Positions 21,101 to 33,253 of a stretch of DNA of 64,000 bases are shown one piece after another. The position numbers and the translations under genes are program-made. The stretch is from Phycomyces blakesleeanus NRRL 1555(-) (Eukaryota > Mucoromycota > Mucoromycetes > Mucorales > Phycomycetaceae): the NCBI RefSeq assembly GCF_001638985.1, contig NW_017265145.1, positions 1,178,001 to 1,242,000 on the forward strand, in the 5' to 3' direction. The number at the start of each line of letters is the position of its first letter. The stretch's first letter is position 1. The notes under the pieces were generated by a model. That model was not told the DNA's origin. It was given only the letters and a program-made list of their open reading frames with translations, and made no database searches.

Positions 21101-21390
21101 ATGATTAGATACCAAAAACAAAATCAATTCTAGATCCAAATTTACTAAGCAAAGTTTCTCTACACTTATAAGTAACATAATGTAGAACGTTAAGGTCCGC
21201 CATCTTGAGAATGTTTTCCATTGATTGCTTCAATATTGATCAAAATATCTCATTTTTTCACTTTAAAAAACTATTTACTAATCAACTTTTCGATATTTAC
21301 ACCACATAAGCATGTCTGATCCAAAAAGTTCCCTCAGACTATACACCTAAAAAATAATTGGAAATTTGTGTTTTTTTCTATTAAGTAAAG
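18171..21390. other. gene-poor AT-rich region with simple repeats
   Basis: No exon chain could be built on either strand. Simple repeats: (TAT)n/(TA)n near 18295–18385, (GATT)n and (GACT)n at about 18424–18510, and (TTTGA)n at about 18632–18668. The remainder is unstructured AT-rich sequence with short spurious frames. Confidence 0.55.
18424..18510. repeat. GACT/GATT tetranucleotide microsatellite
   Basis: A continuous run of TGAC units flanked on both sides by TGAT units. The pattern suggests replication slippage. Confidence 0.85.
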
Positions 21391-21675
21391 TTGTTGAGCA
21401 GAACTATTGATAATGCTCAGTGCATGTTTGACCAGCAACAGACCAATATTCATGGAGATATCGGTAGAGGTAAAAATGTCAATATCGATTTACACCATGC
21501 GATTTTGTTATTTAAATGCCCGACCGTAAAAGATGTGTGCCCCAAAAAATTGGTCTCACTGTGCCATGGCAGGCTTTATAATAATTTAGCACAGAGTATT
21601 AGCAAGATAATAGTGTCATTTATCACAGCAGATTATTATATGGATATACATATGGTAGCTGTATCTCATTTCTAA
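21391..21675 (+). pseudogene. decayed coding relic (copy A of a dispersed family)
   Basis: This fragment reads DNAQCMFDQQQTNIHGDIGR then GKNVNIDLH. It is clearly related, at protein and DNA level, to a minus-strand fragment at 57486–57620 (ENIQCLSDQHHTDIHGDIDS then FKNDNIA). Conservative differences suggest a once-coding element. The family is not recognised. No intact frame exists at either site. Confidence 0.45.
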
Positions 21676-23064
21676 TCACAAATATTAGGGATAGAGAGTT
21701 ACACAAAACAACAGGGATTAGTCCAGCAAACATTAATCTGTTACGGTCGATAGAAACCTTATTAAATGTATATATATATATGTAAAAGCCTTGATAGCAT
21801 TTGCAAAAGTTAATTTTGAACAATTTTTATTTTCAATTATTCATTTCAGTTATTTACTATTTATTATTATTTTATTATCTCTCTATTGCAAAATAGATAA
21901 ATAAATAAAGTAGCTTACTCGAAATGCTCTACCAAAATAAAATCACCAAACAAATAAATATTTAGCTTTGTCGAACTTGCATTGTGAAACAATAGAAGAA
22001 AAAAGCATGGAATTTGAGCCTCTGACTTGTAACAGAAGCCCTTACCAAAAAGCACTTGTTGGATCTAATTACAAATTGGCAATTGTGTGCAGTTTATTTA
22101 GGTGAATAAAGGTCGTCAAACAAAAAAGTATGACTGTACCATTTTGTCCAAGTATTAACTACTGTAAGTAACTTTTCAATAATCTTTATCCATGTATTCA
22201 TTTGTCCTCAAAATAATACCCGCAGTAAGGGATGTACAATTAAAGAAATAACAAAAACAAAAGACTTATTCACGCCTGTAACCCAATGCACCACTTCAGT
22301 GTCACCATAATGATTCTATATACTTCTTTGTATCGGAATCAGTCACGCTCAGCATATTACATATTTTACTCTTGCACAGCGACAATAAAAAATGATAATT
22401 AAAGACATGATTTTATAGTACTATTGTTATATCTCTATGTATATATGGCTAATTTATATTCAACTATCAGTCATATTGACTCTTTGTAAAGTTAAAATAC
22501 AAGTATAAAAAATCGAACTGTTGAATTGATCACTTAAGAACAAACATTTGTCAAATTGGGAAAACAATGTAACATATTCTGTCCTCATTGAAGTTAAAAT
22601 TGAATTTGCATAGAAGGTCTGGAAGTATCATTTTATTTTGATCTTTTTTTTTTTTAAAAAAAAAAAGAGAGAGAGAGAGAAAACATTCAGTGTCTGTGGG
22701 ATTGTAACAACATATCAGTAAGCACCTACAACAACAAGCATATTTTTTTTTTGTATTTTTATTTGGTATTTGTGCCCAGCATTTACCTTGGCCCAATATG
22801 CCCTTTTTTCTTCATCTTTCCTCTTTGTCAATATAAAAATAATGGTTTAATACACTATAAAGTTGTGTACATCATCTACACACATTTGATTCCATTTTCT
22901 CTGTGACTTGATCGAGTCTAACCCGTATTCCAAAAAAGGAAAGTAGAGGATGGAGATTAAATGGTTGGGAACACGTAAATGTGAAAGTAAAATAAAAAAA
23001 ATAAAATATGTAAAGGTGTGTGTAAGTGGATGTGTAGTCATTTGACTTGTTTTCATTTACAACA
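21676..23064. other. gene-poor AT-rich region
   Basis: Nothing codes convincingly. It ends in the VPS25 upstream flank. A run of T followed by A and (GA)n lies at about 22645–22682. Confidence 0.5.
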
Positions 23065-23974
23065 ATGCCAGATACTTCATTTGAATTTCCATTGATGCAT
23101 GGATTCCCTCCATTTTATACGTAAGCCACTGTTGCATTCTACCACCGCAAGACTCAATCTCCTAAAAAAAAGACGGCAGCCCACCGAGGCCACTTGGGAG
23201 AGTCAGATTGGACAATGGTCCCAGGTCATCCTAAACTATGCACGCCATCATCGCATCTTCAAACTTGATCTCCAACAGTCAACATCTCCAGGTGGATCAG
23301 ACTTGTTTGAGAACACAAAAATCAAGCGTGAGTAGCACTTTTTTTTTCTTTTTTTCTTTCTTTTTTCTTTTTGTTAATGTGTGCTTAAAGGACGTCTTTC
23401 GTTTGAAACACTCCAAGAGATTATCCAGGCCATGACTGTTCAAGGTAAGTGTGCTGGTGATTAATCATTTGAGGAATGGAAGTAAAGGTTTATAGGGTTA
23501 ATTAAATAGGTACAGCTGAATGGGAACATGGGCCCAAAGGACCGAAAGATCACGCATATATATTTTGGCGTAGGCCAGAGGAATGGGCTACTTTGATTTG
23601 GGAGTGGGTGAGTAATAAAAACTCTCAATTTATATATATATATATATATACAAGTATTTTATGATGATTTCGTCTAGGTAAATACAAATGGCCTGAACAA
23701 CACTGTCGTGACATTGTATGAAATTACAGAAGGGGATCTTTCTGAGGGACAAGGTAAGAAAAGAAAAGACTAAAATGCTTATTATTTTTGAGAGAGTACA
23801 TCTCTAGTTTGTATTCAAATATAAATATAAATCTATATACAATATAACTATCTAGAATTTTATGGAATTGACAGCCAGGTATTGATCATGGCCATCAAGG
23901 TGCTTGTCAAGAGAGGAGACGCCCAATTGCTGGAGGGCAATGAAGGATACATGGGTGTCAAGTTCTTTGGATAG
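23065..23974 (+). CDS. VPS25: ESCRT-II subunit Vps25
   Basis: Six exons: 23065–23120, 23173–23327, 23391–23444, 23510–23607, 23678–23753 and 23856–23974; about 185 residues. The family's N-terminal PPXF-type motif is present (FPLMHGFPPFYT). It is followed by TEATWESQIGQWSQVIL, IFWRRPEEWATLIWEWV, GLNNTVVTLYEI and a C-terminal winged-helix end (EGYMGVKFFG), in the order of human VPS25. Vps25 is present twice in the ESCRT-II complex, which nucleates ESCRT-III on endosomes. The first intron is only 52 nt. Its acceptor (AAAAAAG|A) was chosen because it is the only one that keeps frame into the conserved RQPTEATWESQ. Confidence 0.93.
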
Positions 23975-24442
23975 AGTATTATATTCCTCACAGAAGCTTG
24001 TAAAGAAAACTGGTTAAATATATCATGTACCAATCTCAAATACTTGCTTCAGTTCACAATGAATCAGAATCCTTTGTGTCTTTATCACCATACTCTTCCT
24101 TCTCTTTGTGTCTGTATGTGTCTTACACATCACTAATGGAATAAACTTTTAATATCTACCTGTATGGTCTTCAGATAGAAAACTTCATTTGTACCCGATC
24201 TTGTGTTTTCCTACAATTTTTTTTATATATTCAATATGACTTTCAGTTACCGCGCTCCCAGAATCTGTTTCTTACTCCCCCCCCCCCCTACTTCCGCCTC
24301 TTTTTTTTTTCCTCTCTCTCTTTCTCTCTCTCTCTCTCTTTATTTTCTCTGTCTATTCTCTATTCCCTTCTTTATTACTGCTGCCGTTGCTACCAATACT
24401 ATTGATATTACTATTGATATTATTGTTATTGTTACGAATTGC
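23975..24442. other. intergenic, pyrimidine-rich upstream flank
   Basis: Holds the VPS25 3' flank and the upstream region of the Sds3-like gene, with C9, T-rich and (CT)n tracts at 24280–24360. The frame is open through this flank, but its content is simple sequence, so I start the next gene at 24443. Confidence 0.5.
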
Positions 24443-25774
24443 ATGTCATTCAAACCAATGGATCCCCAAGAACCTAAAACAGACGAAACCAACCACCGTA
24501 TTATGACTAGAAGAGTAAGCCGGTCTGCGCAATCACGTTCTCCCGTACTGGAATCAAAGGATGGACTTCGGGAGATGGACCGACTGACACCTTCATCCTC
24601 GCCTGAGCCAGTAGCTGGGAGAGTGGCGACCCGTTCGGCATCAACGGATTCTAGTCTACCTGACATAGCCGAGACTCGCAAACGAAGACGCAAGACACAA
24701 ACGAAAAAACGTCAGCCAGCCAAACAGGTCAGAGACGATACTGACCGAGAGACGCGCCACACGGCACAGAGGATGACAAAAGAAGCCAAAGAAGCCAAAA
24801 AGGCACAACGAGAGATAATAATTAAGAGCAGGTAAAATAAAAAAAATATGTGTATAGTTTATTTAAATTGGTCTTATAATTTCTGGAGATCTAAACAAAA
24901 ATTGGCTGACTTGTCTGGCTGGCTTAAAGACTGTCGGAATTAGAGAAGCTTGAAAGGGCAGTCAAGAACGGGTCTCATCCGGATTATCTTCAGCTGTTAC
25001 GGGACATTGAGGCTAAGCGGGATGAGAAACGTCACAGAGCAGAGGCCCGTCATGAATTAATAGAAAAGGGAATCCGGAAGATGATATTAGCCCAGGAAAA
25101 GATTGCCTATGATCAATACCACGTAAGCAGCAGATGATTAGTGGTAGATTGCTTTTGGTTGGGTTGCTGACAGATTGTCAAGTTAGATAAACTGGCCCTT
25201 CGCCGTACAATGATCCAGCAAATGCAGCAAAAGATCAATACTTTAGAACAAGAATACCACTCGCGCACTGTCCAAGGCAAGCCCTATTTTGCAACTCCCG
25301 ACGTCAATGATTGGCTGGACTGGGTACCTCCGGAGCGTCCTTCTGTCATCAATATCCTTTTTCTGAATTTTTTTTTATTATAAAAAAAAAGTCCGGCACC
25401 CAAAAATCAAACAAGAAGTATTTAGACGTAGCATGAACATAATGCTTGTTTGTGTGTGATAGATTACTTGTTGCTTACACAAACAGAATATTTCCTTAAC
25501 TTTGATTCGCTTGCTTTTCGATGACTTACGCTCTCTTACTTTGGGCCTGTCACCAGATTGTATAGATGAGGATCTCGCCCTCGCCCATGGGGATGCTGTA
25601 TCTCCTGAGCCCAGTCACGTCCTTCCCTTTTCGCTTGGCCGTTCCTCTCCGACTGGCCGAGCTACGTCACCCATCCACTCACTGGCATCGCTGGTCGACC
25701 GCCAGGACACCCATCATCTTCATCCTCATCATCGTTACCTTTCTGACTCTCTTACTAGCACTCAACCTTTATGA
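24443..25774 (+). CDS. SDS3: Sds3/BRMS1-like subunit of a Sin3 deacetylase complex
   Basis: Exons 24443–24831, 24930–25122 and 25174–25351, then probably 25530–25774 after an AT–AC intron. The N-terminus (MSFKPMDPQEPK) is Ser/Arg-rich and basic (KRRRKTQTKKRQ). The centre is a long coiled coil with the Sds3-like signature LERAVKNGSHPDYLQLLRDI then EAKRDEKRHRAEAR, followed by LRRTMIQQMQQKINTLEQEY. Sds3/BRMS1 proteins dimerise through this coiled coil and scaffold the Sin3/Rpd3L histone deacetylase complex. The SIN3 gene lies about 4 kb downstream on the other strand. If the fourth exon is not used, the frame would stop at 25383. Assignment rests on the coiled-coil signature, so a different coiled-coil nuclear protein cannot be excluded. 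Confidence 0.65.
25352..25529 (+). other. candidate U12-type AT–AC intron
   Basis: The 5' end reads ATATCCTTTT, the U12-type consensus. TTTCCTTAAC at 25491–25500 matches the U12 branch site. No GT donor is available in this part of exon 3. AC at 25528–25529 keeps frame into a long open C-terminus. The branch-to-acceptor distance (about 30 nt) is longer than usual, so the exact 3' end is uncertain. Confidence 0.65.
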
Positions 25775-26255
25775 TCATATATCTATATATCTATACATTT
25801 AAAGAAGCTGTTTATTATACACAAATCATAAGTACGAACACAAGTACAAGCACAAGTACAAGCACAAGTACAAGTACAAGTACACAAGCACATACTAATA
25901 TATATATATTATATTTTCATATATAAAATAAAGTTAATAAATAAATAAATAAATAAATAAATATGTTCATATTAATGTTCACCCAAAACAACAACAACCC
26001 ATACCATGTGTGTACATGTATGCAGATTTGGTAACCTGGATTTGACATTGATAAAAAGGTAATTTCTTTTCTTTTTTTTTTGCTAAAAATAATACTGATA
26101 GTAATAACACCCCACTATTCTTCTGTTATCTGTCACAAGTCAAAAATGTTCGAATAATTTGTTTTTGATTTGTTGATATATTTTTAATAAAGAGAAACAT
26201 TAAGTTATTCACTTCTTTAAAGAGATAAAAAGGGTTGGAGATGAAAGGGAAGAAT
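25775..26255. other. convergent intergenic with simple repeats
   Basis: ACAAGT/ACAAGC hexamer repeats at about 25832–25888 and (AAAT)n at about 25935–25965, between the 3' ends of the Sds3-like and cofilin genes. Confidence 0.6.
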
Positions 26256-26979
26256 TTAGTTGGAGCGGGAAGCCTTTTCGAGGACAGCATCATAGTCAAC
26301 CTATACACACACACATAAAGAAAGAGTAAACGCCATAGATAATTAGTATAATAGTACAATACAGCACTACACTACACTGCAAACTTCAATCTTCAAACTG
26401 GACACTGCATACTGCACAATTTACAACACTACCCCCCTCTCCTTTGTCTTCCCTCCGTCTCTTTATCTTTTTCTCTTTCTTTTCTTCCTATTTACCTCGG
26501 AAAGATCAGTGCCCTGGATCTCAATAGCAAGACCAACAAGCTTCTTGCGGAGAGCATCCTTGGAGGCAGCGTACAACATCTTTTGACGGACCTTTGACGT
26601 ATCAGGAATCCTAAAAATTATAATTTTTGTTTATAAATAAAAAAAAAATAACATCAGATTACAATGTGTCTTTTTTTTGGGTTAATTTTGCTATGACAAG
26701 TACAGGTACAGGTACTGGTACAAGCAAAAGAAAGAATGGGTGCGCAGTAGTATATTTACCAGGCATAGAAAGTGATCTTGCTTCTCTGACCCTCTCCGGG
26801 CTTCTCGTATTCAAAGTCATAGACAGCATAACGGGGTTCATCACTGGGGAGACACTCGAGGAAGTCCTCATAGTTTCCAGTCTCAGCCTTCTTCTCAACA
26901 ATGATCTCTTTGTTGTCATCTATAATTATATTGGGCATTTAATCATCAGTCGCGCTTATAATATGCACACACACATACG

Positions 26980-27011
<32 letters not shown>

Positions 27012-27281
27012 CTTTAAGGTAAACTCACCAGCAAGCTTGAAGATGATGTACTTGTACTTCTTGCGAAGCTTGAACTCAGAGTACAAATCAATGCACTCGT
27101 CACTGACGGCAACACCGGTAGACTACGCACAAACAAATAAAAAGAAAACAAGATGAAGTTTTCCAGATGAGTCAAGGCTGATGGAATGTACCACGCGTGA
27201 ATTAATCACAGACTTGCTACAAAGTAGTATGGTCTTGCAGAGTATTGTTTATTTTATTTATTCTATTGAACCACTCACCAT
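26256..27281 (-). CDS. COF1: cofilin / actin-depolymerising factor
   Basis: Five exons on minus: 27281–27279 (ATG only), 27122–27029, 26919–26760, 26610–26496 and 26300–26256; 138 residues. The protein opens [21 protein letters not shown], then [27 protein letters not shown] and [20 protein letters not shown]. It then has [20 protein letters not shown] and a [14 protein letters not shown] tail, matching yeast Cof1 throughout. ADF/cofilin severs and depolymerises actin filaments. The long helix ([20 protein letters not shown]) is the actin-binding helix. As in uL15, the first intron interrupts the gene directly after ATG (ATG|GTGAGT). Length is typical. Confidence 0.97.
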
Positions 27282-28153
27282 ATTTGTGTATAGGGTTAAG
27301 AAGAAGAGGTGTGGAGGGGATATAGAGAGTAAAAAAAGAAAAAAGAAAAAAAAGACAAAAAAACGAATGATGCCTCCCCTTTTTAACCTTCTTTCCCTAT
27401 GAGTTTCTTCATTTTTTTTATAATTTTTTTTTTAACTCGGGTACATTGTCCTGCCCAACATGAACGATCTCTGACTTTAAACTTCTACGTCACTCGCTTC
27501 AACTCTGGGTAACCACACCGGGTGCCAAGCCTATGATGGGAAGCACCCTAGAATATATATATATATATAAATTTGTTTCTGACTGCCTGCCTGTCTGACT
27601 GTCTGACTGTGTGTGTGTCTGTGTGTGTATACGTGTGTTTCTATCCATACCTATTGTATACAGTAGATTACTGGCCGCAGCAAGATGAATTTCTACTCTA
27701 TTTTATATTTCTTTCTATTTATCATATATATATATATACTCTCGTGGGGATGTGCGTGCACATATAAATATTTGGAATTATTGCGGCTGTTATTTGCGTC
27801 TGTTTCGCGAGTTTGTATAATTGTATATTATTTCTCAATGTCCAGATCAATTTCATTAGTCCATTTTGGTAGCATTTCTTTATATATATATTTGCATTAT
27901 GGCGGACAACCAAATAATAATAATATATTATATATAAATAAAAAAATAAAAAATAGCCTATTTTTTAATTTTTTTTTGGTTTGGTAAAGTTGAAGCGGGT
28001 GGCTTATAACTGGCCAAATTTGACTTTTGCATTTTTTCCTTTAATTTTCTGTACTTGTTTTTTTATTATTATTTTTATTTTATTTTAATTAATAAAATAA
28101 TAAATAATTGTCTTTTTCATACACATACAAATACACATTTTTACACAATAAGC
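27282..28153. other. divergent intergenic of cofilin and EMG1
   Basis: Upstream flanks of two divergent genes. CTGT/TGTG-rich repeats near 27585–27635, (TA)n runs, and AT-rich sequence before EMG1. No coding evidence. Confidence 0.5.
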
Positions 28154-29180
28154 ATGTCAAACGACGCAAAGAGAGCCAACGATGATACTCCCGAGGATAC
28201 CGACCCTAAGCGTATTCGTGTCGGTGCCACACGCCCAGTCGCCATGGACGTACACATGGTCCCTCAGGCACCCAAAGTACCCAAAACTGTCACCCAAAAG
28301 GAAAACGCTCGTCGTCTGACTGTTATTCTTGAAGGTGCTACCCTCGAAACATTGAAGATCGGAAAGAACAAAGAGGGTCACTACCAACTACTCAACGTCG
28401 ATGATCACCTTCACATCCTCAAGAAGGCTGGCAGAGAAACATACGAAGCCAGACCTGACATCACTCACCAGGTAATAACAACCAAAACAAGAAAAAGGAA
28501 CCAGTAGTAATATCGACATAGACTACTATAAAAATACTGATAATTATGCTTTTGTATATACATATACATATTTGTATCTGTATTCTTGCGCTCCTTTATT
28601 TCCACAGTGCTTGTTGACACTCTTGGACAGTCCTCTCAACAAGGCCGGTCTGTTGCAAGTGTTTATCCACACCCAAAAGAACGTCTTGATCGAGGTCAAC
28701 CCTCACATCAGAATTCCCAGAACATTCAAACGTTTTGCTGGTTTGATGGTCCAATTGCTACACAAGCTCAGCATCCGTGCTGTAAATGGTAACGAAAAGC
28801 TGCTCCGTGTAGTCGAGAACCCTGTGACAAAGTACTTGCCAACCAACAGTTACAAGATCGGTAAGATAAAATCCTCTTTATGATTTTTATTTTTATAAAA
28901 AAAAAGATGTACATAAAGATACTAATATATATATATATATATATATATCTGTTTAGCTTTGTCTTGGGACGCTCCTACTGTCCGTCTGTCAGAGTACATG
29001 CCAACAATCCCCGCTGACAAGAACATCGTTGTGGCTATTGGTGCCATGGCTCACGGTACTGATGACTTTGCAGACTCTTATGTTGATGACAAGATTGGTG
29101 TGTCCGATTACTCTCTCTCTGCTTCCGTAGCCTGCGGAAAGATTGCATGCGCAGTAGAAGAATTGTGGGGTATTTTGTAA
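28154..29180 (+). CDS. EMG1: 18S rRNA pseudouridine N1-methyltransferase Emg1/Nep1
   Basis: Exons 28154–28471, 28608–28860 and 28957–29180; 264 residues. After a charged N-tail ([20 protein letters not shown]) come the SPOUT-fold blocks [70 protein letters not shown] and [20 protein letters not shown]. The C-terminal knot region reads [10 protein letters not shown] and [20 protein letters not shown]. Emg1 methylates a hypermodified pseudouridine in 18S rRNA and is needed for small-subunit assembly in the nucleolus. All blocks and the length match the yeast and human family. Confidence 0.97.
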
Positions 29181-29596
29181 ATAACAGACAGGCCAAACCT
29201 CTCAATCCAATTCCAACAATCCGGCAATCAACCAACGCCAAGCAGACAAACAAAAAGGAACGCAATCAAATTCTTATTTCACAATCACCATAGCCACCAC
29301 AACCTTTCTTTGCCTGTCACTTTAATCATCGTCTTATTATTTCTTCTTTTCTTTTCCTACACGCAATACACACTCTACGCACATTCAAAAACATTTTAGA
29401 ACAACAACAACAACAACAACAACAACACCACCACCATCGCTACTACTACTACTATTACCACCACCAAAACCACCGCCATCACTACCAAAAAAATATATAT
29501 GTCTTTTGATCTTATATAATATATATATATTATACTATTAAAATATTAAAATATTTATTTAAACAAGTAAAAAATACTTTCTTCTTCTTTGTCTTT
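29181..29596. other. convergent intergenic EMG1/SIN3
   Basis: 3' flanks only. (CAA)n at about 29401–29428 followed by CCA/CTA triplet repeats, then an AT-rich stretch. Confidence 0.6.
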
Positions 29597-32500
29597 TTAT
29601 CCCAAGAGCTTTCGTACTCTTGCTTCGACTTCTTTCAATGGAATCTCAATCCCTTGAGAGACGCGATTTTCAAGTGGTGCCAATGAATACGACCCTAAAT
29701 CCTTGTAGCAAACGTGTCTTTGAAATACATCTTCACTTCCAATCAAATAAAACAAATGATACGTGTTCCGGCACATTTTGTACTTCATCCCAGAGAAAGT
29801 GTACATGTTTTCCATATCACAATCTTGAAGCCCTTGTTTTCTATTTCTAAAAGACGAACAGAGAAATGAATATTCTTTCAGTATCAATTGTTTATATATT
29901 ATATATTTACTAACCTTTCGAGATAACATGGCATAAGCTGTCCCTCCTTTATGCCTTCACTAAGGTGACGCCAGTCCATATAACTTGCACAATATTCTTC
30001 ATATTCATCATCACCATCGTCTTGGTAAACTGACGAAGATCGACGAAGCAGTTGAAGTGACAATGCTCGCTCTTTTGGATTCTAATTACATATAATTTAG
30101 GTTCATTAAATCAAACAAACATAGAAATATTACTTACATATATAGCGCAGTATAGATCTTCATTAACACCCATTATCTTCTCGACCTTCATCCGGAAATA
30201 GCTTAGCTTTTCGTGAACAGGATAGGCCAATTTAGCATAATTCTGGAACAATCCCAAGAGCTTTTCCACTCTCTCATCATTGACTAATGGATAAATCTAT
30301 AAACCAATATATACATACATGTACACATATACATATTTGTTTGTTTTTGGTTTGGTTTGGTTTAAGAATGTATATATTTAAATCGTCCCCCGCCTTTTTA
30401 TTATTATTCTTATTATTATCTTTTATTATCGTTATTTACTATTGCTCGTATTGATCGTATTATAGTGAATATTATTACCTGTCGTATCATGGATATCAGG
30501 AGTTTATCGATCGTAAAGACAGGGTGTGCTCGGGTACCAAAGATATACCGTGCACTTCCTTCAAATACATGTTGCTCGATTTCCCCGGTTAAAAGCTTCT
30601 CAATCAGGTCCAACAAGAGAGTGTAGTGGTCAGACGTGAAATCCAGCTTGATATCTATACACAGCATATGTATATGTACATATATGTATACATGCATGCA
30701 TATATATATAAATACATATATACGTATGTGTATGCGTATGTGGGTGTGTATACGTGTGTGGGTGTGCGCGCGCGCGTGTGTGTGTGTGTGTGTGTGTTTT
30801 TGGATTTAATTTGATTTCATTTCCTCTTTAGCAAGAAAAACAAGATAGTGGCGAGAATCTTGCCTTACTCTCCATTTCCCGTGTCTTGAGTCCAACGTCG
30901 AATTCAGCCGTCGTTGCATATTTTGCTTGGTTGACGTTGCGCTTGTATTCCAGATCCAGTGCTTTGATGTCTAACAGGCGAGTATAAACCATCTACACAC
31001 AAGCAAATAAGCGGTATCAATATATGTGTATCAATGTGTCTATATGTCTATATATTACCTGAAATAAGCGTACAAAGCAATAGAACCCGCTATTGCCAAA
31101 AAAACTTGGGCGTCTACTTTGTGTAGGATCTGACACAAATGTTGTGGTTAAATGATGTGTTTCTTCCCTTTCTCCCTTTTCCCCCATTTTCCCCATTTCC
31201 CCTCTTTTCCCTCTGCATGCTCTTTCTGCTCTTCCTGTTATTTCTGTTTTTCCTGCTCTTCCACCTCTTCCCGTTCTTGTCTCTCCTTCTATTTCTGACT
31301 GCCGCGTGTTTTCAGTCGCTTTTTGGTGTGATTGGGTGTCTTCATTAAACAGATCAATGTCAAACAAGGTTGGTAAAAATAGACTCAAGAATCCACGAAT
31401 CCGGTTGCAGTCCTTGGCCCCATAAAGCAAGTTACGCTCGAGCACAAAAAGAAGAATGTGAATTACGTCTTTTAAGACAGCTTGGTCCTCGAATATGAAT
31501 GTGTACTGAGGGTCAGGCAAATCATTGTAGCCATCGGTTGGCTCTCGTTGCTGTTTGGTGGCTTGCTCCAAGCGAAGCGCCTCAATTTCGGACACAAGCC
31601 GCTTGACAGAATTTGCCTTTTTGTCTTTCTTTTTGAAATTGATTCCTTGATGATCCAATGCACGATAATAGTTTTTGATCTCGGCTTCTTTCCATAATTC
31701 TGTTTGCCGCTGCTACATTGCACAGATTGTGTCAAAATGTTTAAAAATCTTGGCGTGGAAATACACCCATACACGTATATATATATTACCTTGCCCTTTT
31801 GGAGTACTTCTCCCGTATGGACTAGCCGTTTAAGAACACCCGGTATTGTTTGTGCAGGATCAGTCTGTAAAAGTTTAATCATGTCTTGTCCTTTCTCATT
31901 CCCGTACACTTTCTTGATTGCACATGAATAGATTGAAGGTGAAGGACCACCAAAGTCTGGTGGAAGACGATAAGCCTTTTGCTTTTTTTCAGTCATGGTT
32001 GACAATGTCTCGGTGACTTTTTTGAGATGGTCGACTGTGGTAGTATTGGCCTGAATATCCATATCATATGCGTAGCGCGCTTCTTCGATCACATGGAGTG
32101 CTTCTTCGTACTGGTTCTTTTTAGAAGCAGTGAATCCGCTGTCCTCGCTTGCCCAGGTTGGGTGTGACACATAGTCTGTATTCAATACTTCCCAGCATAG
32201 GGGATCCCTGCCTGAGCACTGTTGTTTCCTCCACTAAAGCACAGGAATAGTAAAGGTTTTAATACGTCAGCTGTGGTTATTAAAAAGAAGAAGAAGAAAG
32301 AAAATATATAAAATCATATAGAGTCCTTACAGATAGAGAAGCAGCTCTGTAACTTGGTCCACATTCATATTTTTTATCTTCTGGTGATGCAGCTTGTGCA
32401 TAGGCATACAATAGACTGTGGTCTGGCTCGTTGTAGTTCAGCAATGCTTTGAAAGATTGGAAGAGACTCGGATTGCCTCCCAAGAAAGCTTCAGCTCTGT

Positions 32501-33215
32501 GGGCAGCCAGATTCTCGTCTATGATTTGTTGATTAAAGAGGTTGATTACTTTGAGAAATGCATTAAAGGTAGTCTTGTTTCCGATGTGTTTTCTAGCTCT
32601 CTCAAAGAATCTTTCTTCGTCGTTGGCCAGAACATTCTGAGGTGTGGGTGAGGTTGAACGAAGGTCAGATATGGGCGGTTGACTAGGATGATCATGTTTC
32701 GATCTTTTTGGCTATTTTTTTTTTAGAAAATAAAGAAGTTGTATACATATATATGTATAGTTTTAGTTTAGTTTCTTTGTAAAAATAATCCCTCTTTTGG
32801 AGAAAAGAGATGTGATTATGATAACGATAGTAATAGTAATGCTTCACTTGCCTGTGGTAAATCATCAAGTGATTCTTCTGCTCGCTTCTTGTGTTGGTCA
32901 GAAGTACACCTTGGTTCAGTGGTACTTTCCAACGGAGGCAAGAATTCGATAAAAAGTTTGAAAAGGTCTTCAGAGTCTTTAAACAGTTTGCATATGCTCC
33001 AATAGACCTGTTCTGTCGAGACTTGTTTCTTTTGAAATTTACGCAGAATTCCTACAAAGCTTCTATATGTATCTGAATCCTCGCCAAACCTCTCCTACAA
33101 AATAATTCAAGAAATGTTTAATGATTATGATGATGATGATAATAATAATAATAATAATATGCCCCTTCCCTTCCCTCCTTTTCATCCTTGTCATCACACA
33201 AATGTACGTATGTAT

Positions 33216-33253
<38 letters not shown>

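Noticed and set aside
24203..24442. N-terminal extension of the Sds3-like protein
   Set aside because: The frame is open but starts at TTG and is made of poly-pyrimidine translation (LSLSLSL). The ATG at 24443 is preferred.
26627..27022. 131-codon plus-strand frame
   Set aside because: It lies antisense over cofilin exon 3 and introns; the minus-strand exons match cofilin perfectly.
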